Source of the DNA: DTU018 sp029550685
GTDB lineage: Bacteria; Bacillota; Syntrophomonadia; Syntrophomonadales; Syntrophomonadaceae
Direction: 5' to 3'
DNA: 18,637 nt
Assembly (NCBI GenBank): GCA_035412805.1
Contig: DAONVO010000041.1
Span: forward strand, 1 to 18,637
The notes beneath the pieces are model-generated. The model was not told where the DNA came from and did not search any database. It saw only the letters and a list, made by a program, of their open reading frames with translations. Shown here piece by piece: positions 15,046-18,637 of this stretch. How positions within the stretch are numbered: position 1 is the stretch's first letter; the number at the start of each line of letters is the position of its first letter. The position numbers were made by a program, and so were the translations under genes.

Positions 15046-15503
15046 GAATCGACTTTCCACCCTTTACGGTAATGGGTCCCGTCGCAGAAAGGACGCTTTT
15101 CACTGAGACCGCAGCGGCATAGGGAAGTTTTGCCCACCTGCTCGGTGGTGGTGCCGTCAACGTCCTGTAATTTATAGGGGCCTTCCAGCAGCAGGGGACC
15201 ATTGCGCAGAACCCTTATTCGCACAACTGACTCCGCTGTATGACTGGCGGCATCCTTAGCACCGGGGCCGCGGGCCAATTCAGGATTCACAGAGGAGCCT
15301 TCCGGCAGGGAGTATTTTAAAGCCCCGGAAGGGCACTCATCAATAACCTTGATAATATCTTCCGGGCTGGCGGCCTCAATATTTACCCAGGGTCTCTGAT
15401 CCAAATCAAAAACTGAGGGGAGACGCTTGAGACAGATTCCCGAATGCGAGCAGCGCTCTGGTTCCCAGTGTACAACGATGTCCTGGTTGCGATATTCTTT
15501 CAT
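15042..15503 (-). CDS. Fusion of a divergent 4Fe-4S ferredoxin domain (Fer4_19/YjdI-like) and a CDGSH iron-sulfur domain
   Basis: The 153-residue protein joins two iron-sulfur modules. Residues 1-70 match the YjdI-type divergent ferredoxin domain, with Cys18, Cys24 (CSHSGIC) and Cys57 (DECPSGALKY), plus LPSVFDLDQRPWV between them. Residues about 93-150 form a CDGSH domain: Cys129, Cys131, Cys140 and His144 in CRCGLSEKRPFCDGTH, the classic three-Cys, one-His [2Fe-2S] site. The linker is rich in Pro/Gly/Ala. Only three cysteines are visible in the first domain. No signal peptide, so cytosolic. Roles of bacterial CDGSH proteins are poorly known; redox sensing or electron transfer is a guess. TAAGGAGA lies 7 bases before the ATG. 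The gene is convergent with the deaminase gene, and their stop codons share bases 15043-15044. It has its own likely promoter and is divergent from mobB. Confidence 0.9.
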   Translation of the reverse strand: MKEYRNQDIVVHWEPERCSHSGICLKRLPSVFDLDQRPWVNIEAASPEDIIKVIDECPSGALKYSLPEGSSVNPELARGPGAKDAASHTAESVVRIRVLRNGPLLLEGPYKLQDVDGTTTEQVGKTSLCRCGLSEKRPFCDGTHYRKGWKVDS

Positions 15504-15537
15504 GGCTTGATCTCCTTACATGTGTTTTATAATTCCT

Positions 15538-15566
15538 ACTATACCGCTTTCACCAAATAGCGGCAA
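15538..15566 (-). promoter_or_regulatory. Probable sigma-A promoter for the CDGSH fusion gene
   Basis: On the minus strand TTGCCG (15566-15561) and TATAGT (15543-15538) are 17 bases apart, the ideal spacing, placing the start about 28 bases before the ATG. The spacer is occupied by an inverted repeat, described separately. Confidence 0.55.
15544..15563. repeat. Short inverted repeat inside the promoter spacer
   Basis: CCGCT (15544-15548) and AGCGG (15559-15563) flank a 10-base centre. The repeat fills the spacer of the minus-strand promoter and overlaps part of its -35 hexamer, where a repressor would block polymerase. Five-base arms also occur by chance, so an operator is only a suggestion. 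Confidence 0.35.
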
Positions 15567-15581
15567 GAAAGAAGGCAGATT

Positions 15582-16070
15582 ATGGTACCGGTCATAGCCT
15601 TCGTAGGCAGTCATAATGCAGGGAAAACCACGTTGCTTTCCCGAATAATTCACAGCTTGCAGCAGATGGAGATAGAATGCGCGGTGGTTAAACACAGCCA
15701 TCATTTATTGACCCCGGACAATTCCGATTCCGGCCGGCTGTATGCGGCAGGAGCCCAGCAGGTGTATTTGAGTACTCCCCAGGAAACCTTGATCTACCGT
15801 CGGGAACAGGAGCAACCCCTGGAAAAGCTTCTTGCCCAAATCATGTCCACAGTGGACATTATTTTCTTGGAAGGATTTAAACAATCAGTTTATCCTAAAA
15901 TAGAAGTAATTAGATCAGAGGTTGATCCCGAACCCCTTAAGGTAACTAATGTTATTGCCCGGATTACCGATTGCCAAAGCTTTGACGATGGGATACCCCA
16001 GTTTTCCTTTGATCAGGAAGCTGAATTGCTCCAGTTTATATTGGAACATATCAAATCAGCCCATGGATAA
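15582..16070 (+). CDS. mobB: Molybdopterin-guanine dinucleotide biosynthesis adapter MobB
   Basis: MobB is a P-loop GTPase that helps MobA attach GMP to molybdopterin, making the bis-MGD cofactor used by formate dehydrogenase. The 162-residue protein has the P-loop GSHNAGKTT (9-17), a VVKHSHH strand end with Asp46 and Asp49 just after it, the AAGAQQVYL segment (55-63) corresponding to the family GAD-x-V motif, and FLEGFK (95-100). The length is typical. It is the only plus-strand gene between the minus-strand CDGSH gene and the minus-strand formate dehydrogenase operon, whose cofactor it should serve. MobA is not in the window. The ribosome site is poor (GAAGG about 6 bases upstream), and the promoter is not clear. 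Confidence 0.92.
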   Translation: MVPVIAFVGSHNAGKTTLLSRIIHSLQQMEIECAVVKHSHHLLTPDNSDSGRLYAAGAQQVYLSTPQETLIYRREQEQPLEKLLAQIMSTVDIIFLEGFKQSVYPKIEVIRSEVDPEPLKVTNVIARITDCQSFDDGIPQFSFDQEAELLQFILEHIKSAHG

Positions 16071-16105
16071 TCAAGGGGCGGGAAGTGGCACTGTTTCACC
16101 ATTAC

Positions 16106-16939
16106 TTAGGAGTGATAATCGTCATCATGATTAGTATAGCCTTGTTCCTGAGCTAACATATCCAGGTAGATAGTACCAATATTCGCTATATACATATCCA
16201 CCGGTCGTCCGCTGGTGCGTTCATCATAGGTTTTTAGATAGCCATGGCACTTGTTACATACATAAACCCGGTAGGCATCATGTCCTTCTACACTCAGATA
16301 GGAAATATCATTAGGATGATCGCATCCGCAGTGCACACAGAACAGGTAACGGGTCTTCCATTCTGAAAAACACCGGTCACAGAACATAATGCGCTGTCCA
16401 TCGTCCTGCCGCAGCCGGCTAAAATGCGACTTAGCTCCGCAAATGGGACATATGGTGGGCATATCCCAATGAAAATTCCCAGCCAGATCTTCTTGATACG
16501 ACTCAGCTATCAAACGCAGTACCGGGCGAAGTGCATGATCCAGGACAAATATTAAAAAATCCTCGGGAATCTCCAGTTGATTAGCTACTGCTATAATTTC
16601 ACTTTCCTTTGGCTTCAAAAAGGCTTTTACCAGGTTATCAAAATCAAGTTGCCTGAGGTTGGCTTTTAGTTTTTGGACCGAGTCATTAACTGAAGGACGA
16701 GATGTCTCTAGAAATGCTAACAGTGACAATAAAAGGCTTTGCAGCAAATCCCCTTCGATATGAGGATTTATCTGGCTGAGCAGAGGTTTTTTATGCTCCT
16801 GTACCTTAACCGGCAGATCCTGCTTGGAATGCCTAAAGTTTTTGCGCAAGCGTATGCTTTGTTCATTCTGCCAGCTTTCCAAAGCCTTGAAAAATTCCAG
16901 GTACCCTTCTGGAAGCGGGGTTGGAGGGTGTATATCCAT
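16106..16939 (-). CDS. fdhE: Formate dehydrogenase accessory protein FdhE
   Basis: FdhE is a cytoplasmic zinc-ribbon (rubredoxin-like) protein that binds the formate dehydrogenase catalytic subunit and is needed for its activity. The 277-residue protein has a helical N-terminal half (to about 155) and a C-terminal half with four CxxC knuckles: Cys164/167 (CPICG), Cys187/190 (CDRC), Cys201/204 (CVHCG) and Cys228/231 (CNKC). The family segment CPICGAKSHFSRLR is intact. The tail ends in an acidic, His-rich HDDDYHS. I chose the ATG at 16939 because GAGGTG lies 6 bases before it; a GTG three codons upstream lies within that site. It is the last gene of the formate dehydrogenase operon, separated from the cytochrome gene by a strong hairpin. 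It converges with mobB across 35 bases. Confidence 0.93.
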   Translation of the reverse strand: MDIHPPTPLPEGYLEFFKALESWQNEQSIRLRKNFRHSKQDLPVKVQEHKKPLLSQINPHIEGDLLQSLLLSLLAFLETSRPSVNDSVQKLKANLRQLDFDNLVKAFLKPKESEIIAVANQLEIPEDFLIFVLDHALRPVLRLIAESYQEDLAGNFHWDMPTICPICGAKSHFSRLRQDDGQRIMFCDRCFSEWKTRYLFCVHCGCDHPNDISYLSVEGHDAYRVYVCNKCHGYLKTYDERTSGRPVDMYIANIGTIYLDMLAQEQGYTNHDDDYHS

Positions 16940-16945
16940 TAATTT

Positions 16946-16951
16946 CACCTC
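16946..16951 (-). promoter_or_regulatory. Ribosome binding site that decides the fdhE start
   Basis: GAGGTG on the minus strand lies 6 bases before the ATG at 16939. The alternative GTG (16948-16946) is part of this same site, so the ATG is the likely start. Confidence 0.7.
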
Positions 16952-16981
16952 ACATACGAGTTCCTAACTGCAGTTTAACAA

Positions 16982-17034
16982 AAGTTCAGCCGAAACCAAA
17001 GGGGGAGTATAACTCCCCCGAACAGTATGAACTT
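16982..17034 (-). terminator. Strong nested hairpin between the cytochrome b gene and fdhE
   Basis: An 8-bp perfect stem (GGGGGAGT with ACTCCCCC, 17001-17019, 3-base loop) sits inside an outer 7-bp perfect pair AAGTTCA (16982-16988) and TGAACTT (17028-17034). It begins 27 bases after the cytochrome gene stop. On the minus strand the outer stem is followed by TTGTT, a poor U-run. It may partly terminate transcription or stabilise the upstream mRNA, giving more structural subunit than FdhE. Confidence 0.6.
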
Positions 17035-17061
17035 GAAAACTATTGCACCTGGGTTGCTGTT

Positions 17062-17754
17062 TTACTCAGCATCGTCAGTCTTGGCCTTTTCCCCATATTT
17101 TTCCTCGTACCAGATGGCATGATGGTGCTGTGCCCAATCCGAGCGGACGGTACCTTTCCACATACCCCAGAAAGACTCACCGGAGCCGGGGTGAAATGAG
17201 CCTAGATAAGCATGCATACATACCATAAGAGTAGCAAAGACCATAGCGATGTCATGGACAGGATAAGCAACTCGTACCAGTCCTGCCGGGAAGATAGCCG
17301 GGAACCACATGATATAACCGCTGAGCATCAGCAGAATCACGCAAGTAGGAGTGACGATGGAGTTGCCTTTTTCTCCGCCATTGAAACGGGTCTGGGGCGG
17401 CATCTTAACTGGAAAACCGAGAAATTCCAGAGGGAATAACATTACGAATTTGATGTCATTAATACCAAAACGGAGTATGTCCTTAATCCAGTCGATTATG
17501 CCCTTAAAGTCAAAGACTACGAAGAAGAGTATACTCAAGGTCATTATTACCGCTGCTATACGGTGAACCAGACCTGCTCCGGCATACCCGCCGAATATAG
17601 CCGCTAGCCAGTCTACGCTGTCCAAGAACAGTACCAACCCGGTAAATAAACAGAGTAAAAAGGTTAGCGTATGGCTCCAGTGGGTCAGGCGGGCTACAAA
17701 ATTAAACCGTTCTACGCGTTGAATATCCTCTCGGTATTCAGGGATCAACTGCAT
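17062..17754 (-). CDS. Formate dehydrogenase gamma subunit, cytochrome b (FdnI-like)
   Basis: The 230-residue membrane protein has about four helices, near 29-49, 64-81, 134-153 and 165-182. It carries the di-heme pattern of E. coli FdnI. His25, His64, His167 and His181 have the same internal spacings (39 and 14) as FdnI His18/57 and His155/169, which ligate hemes bP and bC. The motifs VARLTHWSH, PVHDIAM and the final HAYLGSFHPGSGESFWGM (181-198) are family-typical. It should pass electrons between the iron-sulfur beta subunit and menaquinone. The hydrophilic C-terminus ends in KTDDAE. Its ATG shares one base with the stop of the beta subunit gene (TAATG), indicating coupled translation and matched amounts. 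In a syntroph it may run in reverse, using quinol to make formate; direction cannot be read from sequence. Confidence 0.95.
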   Translation of the reverse strand: MQLIPEYREDIQRVERFNFVARLTHWSHTLTFLLCLFTGLVLFLDSVDWLAAIFGGYAGAGLVHRIAAVIMTLSILFFVVFDFKGIIDWIKDILRFGINDIKFVMLFPLEFLGFPVKMPPQTRFNGGEKGNSIVTPTCVILLMLSGYIMWFPAIFPAGLVRVAYPVHDIAMVFATLMVCMHAYLGSFHPGSGESFWGMWKGTVRSDWAQHHHAIWYEEKYGEKAKTDDAE

Positions 17755-18554
17755 TATTCATGCCCCCCTTCGTCATGCTCACCATGTTTGTTAGCCAGGA
17801 TGCGAGTAGTTACGAAACTTAGGGCGGATCCTGCCAAAGCCAGAGGAATCAGCCAGCCCAGATAGGGTTGGATCCAGTCTTGCCAGAAAGGAATCTGGCC
17901 AGGGACCTTAGGATCAACCGGCAGGCCAAATTTGTCTGGTGTATCAGTCAATACATATAACTTGTTGACACCACCTAATTCCAGTTTTCCATATATAGTT
18001 GCTCTGGGAAAACCGTTGGCGCGAAGGTATTTCACCCGGTCTTCTGCATACTGAAGCAGTTCATCTCGATCGCCAAACATGAGAGCTCCGGGAGCACAGG
18101 TCGCAGCGCAAGCAGGCTGCAGGCCTTCTTCCACACGATCAGCACACAGAGTACATTTAGCAATCTTGTCTTCACGTTTGCGATATTTGGGAATTTCAAA
18201 AGGACAAGCATAGGTGCAGTACTGACACCCGATACACTTATCGGGATCATGAATAGTTGCACCCCAGGTTGTTTTCGTATACGCCCCCCGAGGACAGACT
18301 TTCATACAAGCTGGATCAAAACAGTGCATACATTGGTATTTCAAAAAATTCCATACCACGCCGTCAACCGGATCTTCAGTTTCTATCATTCTTACAATGG
18401 TGTAGGTGTCGCCATTGGTGTCTTTATGAGTTTGATAATTTCCCTGGAAGGGCTCGATTACAGCTGGCAGCTGGTTCCAGTTTTTACAGGCGACCTGGCA
18501 ACCGCGGCAGGCTGTACATCTACTGGTATCATAAAGATTAGTTAAATATGCCAT
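17754..18554 (-). CDS. fdhB: Formate dehydrogenase beta subunit, four 4Fe-4S clusters plus membrane anchor (FdnH-like)
   Basis: The 266-residue electron-transfer subunit has sixteen cysteines arranged for four [4Fe-4S] clusters: 13/16/19/23, 75/78/83/87, 107/110/113/117 and 134/137/149/153. A single hydrophobic helix near 232-250 (WLIPLALAGSALSF) anchors it to the membrane, as in E. coli FdnH. The tail is His- and Glu-rich. It carries electrons from the molybdenum or tungsten catalytic subunit, whose gene ends 2 bases upstream, to the cytochrome b gene just downstream. I chose the ATG at 18554 because AAGGAGG lies 8 bases before it and the protein then begins MAYLTNLYDTSRC, as family members do. 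The ATG at 18584 lies inside the catalytic subunit gene and lacks a ribosome site. Confidence 0.96.
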   Translation of the reverse strand: MAYLTNLYDTSRCTACRGCQVACKNWNQLPAVIEPFQGNYQTHKDTNGDTYTIVRMIETEDPVDGVVWNFLKYQCMHCFDPACMKVCPRGAYTKTTWGATIHDPDKCIGCQYCTYACPFEIPKYRKREDKIAKCTLCADRVEEGLQPACAATCAPGALMFGDRDELLQYAEDRVKYLRANGFPRATIYGKLELGGVNKLYVLTDTPDKFGLPVDPKVPGQIPFWQDWIQPYLGWLIPLALAGSALSFVTTRILANKHGEHDEGGHE

Positions 18555-18556
18555 CT

Positions 18557-18637
18557 TTAAGCCCTCCTTATATCGCACAGCCATGCTTTATATTCGGGAC
18601 ACATGGTATTAGCATCGCCTATGTGCGGGGTCAGCCG
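18557..18637 (-). CDS. fdhA: Formate dehydrogenase alpha (catalytic) subunit, C-terminal end (partial)
   Basis: Reading in from the right edge on the minus strand gives 26 residues and a TAA at 18559-18557. The residues TPHIGDANTMCPEYKAWL resemble the last stretch of molybdopterin formate dehydrogenase catalytic subunits (a PEYKAFL-like ending). The stop lies 2 bases before the beta subunit ATG, whose ribosome site is inside this gene. The catalytic Cys or Sec, the Tat signal if any and the cluster region are outside the window, so metal use and periplasmic or cytoplasmic location cannot be judged. Too short to be sure on sequence alone, but context makes the call secure. Confidence 0.85.
   Translation of the reverse strand, partial: RLTPHIGDANTMCPEYKAWLCDIRRA
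18563..18569 (-). promoter_or_regulatory. Ribosome binding site that decides the fdhB start
   Basis: AAGGAGG on the minus strand lies 8 bases before the ATG at 18554, inside the last codons of the catalytic subunit gene. It excludes the in-frame upstream ATG at 18584. Confidence 0.85.

Noticed and set aside
15507..15533. Plus-strand promoter for mobB (TTGATC, 15-base spacer, TATAAT)
   Set aside because: The -10 is perfect, but the -35 is weak, the spacing is too short, and there is no extended -10 TG. It may be functional but is not supported enough to list.
16071..16105. Bidirectional terminator between convergent mobB and fdhE
   Set aside because: Only short, wobble-rich pairings such as ATTAC with GTGAT are present, and no T-run follows on either strand.
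16966..16975. Palindrome AACTGCAGTT upstream of fdhE as an operator
   Set aside because: A single 10-base palindrome is expected by chance in a window this size, and no promoter could be placed over it.

Overview
The window reads as chromosome of a strictly anaerobic, low-to-mid GC Firmicute (Clostridia). The best guess, from memory of gene content and protein style and not from any search, is a syntrophic fatty-acid oxidiser of the Syntrophomonadaceae type. Pointers are strong AGGAGG ribosome sites, a consensus sigma-A promoter, Firmicute-style clustering of yceD-rpmF-plsX-acpP-rnc with smc-ftsY, Pta-AckA for acetate and ATP, and a membrane-anchored formate dehydrogenase with cytochrome b. 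It is almost entirely coding. I see no insertion sequence, phage gene, CRISPR array, tRNA or rRNA.

Layout. (1) 1-1445, + strand: the last 51 codons of pta, then ackA and a terminator-like hairpin. (2) 1465-5424, + strand: a textbook promoter drives a DUF177/YceD protein and ribosomal protein L32, then come a hairpin that may attenuate transcription, plsX, an acyl carrier protein, rnc, a radical SAM enzyme and a weak terminator. The fabD/G/F/H genes that often sit beside plsX are absent. (3) 5566-15045, + strand: birA, smc and ftsY run without a visible break into a four-gene salvage module: a purine nucleoside phosphorylase of the MtnP family, methylthioribose-1-phosphate isomerase (MtnA), a class II aldolase and an MTA/SAH deaminase. 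(4) 15042-18637: a minus-strand fusion of a ferredoxin-like domain and a CDGSH domain, a plus-strand mobB, then a minus-strand formate dehydrogenase operon (end of the alpha subunit, the 4Fe-4S beta subunit, the cytochrome b gamma subunit, FdhE).

How the genes work together. Pta-AckA makes ATP from acetyl-CoA. YceD/L32/PlsX/ACP/RNase III link ribosome, phospholipid and RNA metabolism. SMC and FtsY serve chromosome condensation and membrane protein targeting. MobB and FdhE prepare the molybdenum/tungsten cofactor and the formate dehydrogenase, whose beta and gamma subunits pass electrons between formate and the membrane quinone pool. The most interesting part is 11241-15045. It looks like an oxygen-independent route that recycles the S-adenosylmethionine by-products methylthioadenosine and 5'-deoxyadenosine to hypoxanthine, dihydroxyacetone phosphate and a small aldehyde. 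It appears to work deaminase-first, because the phosphorylase carries Asn208 where adenine-specific enzymes have Asp. This route is inferred from motifs and gene order and has not been tested.
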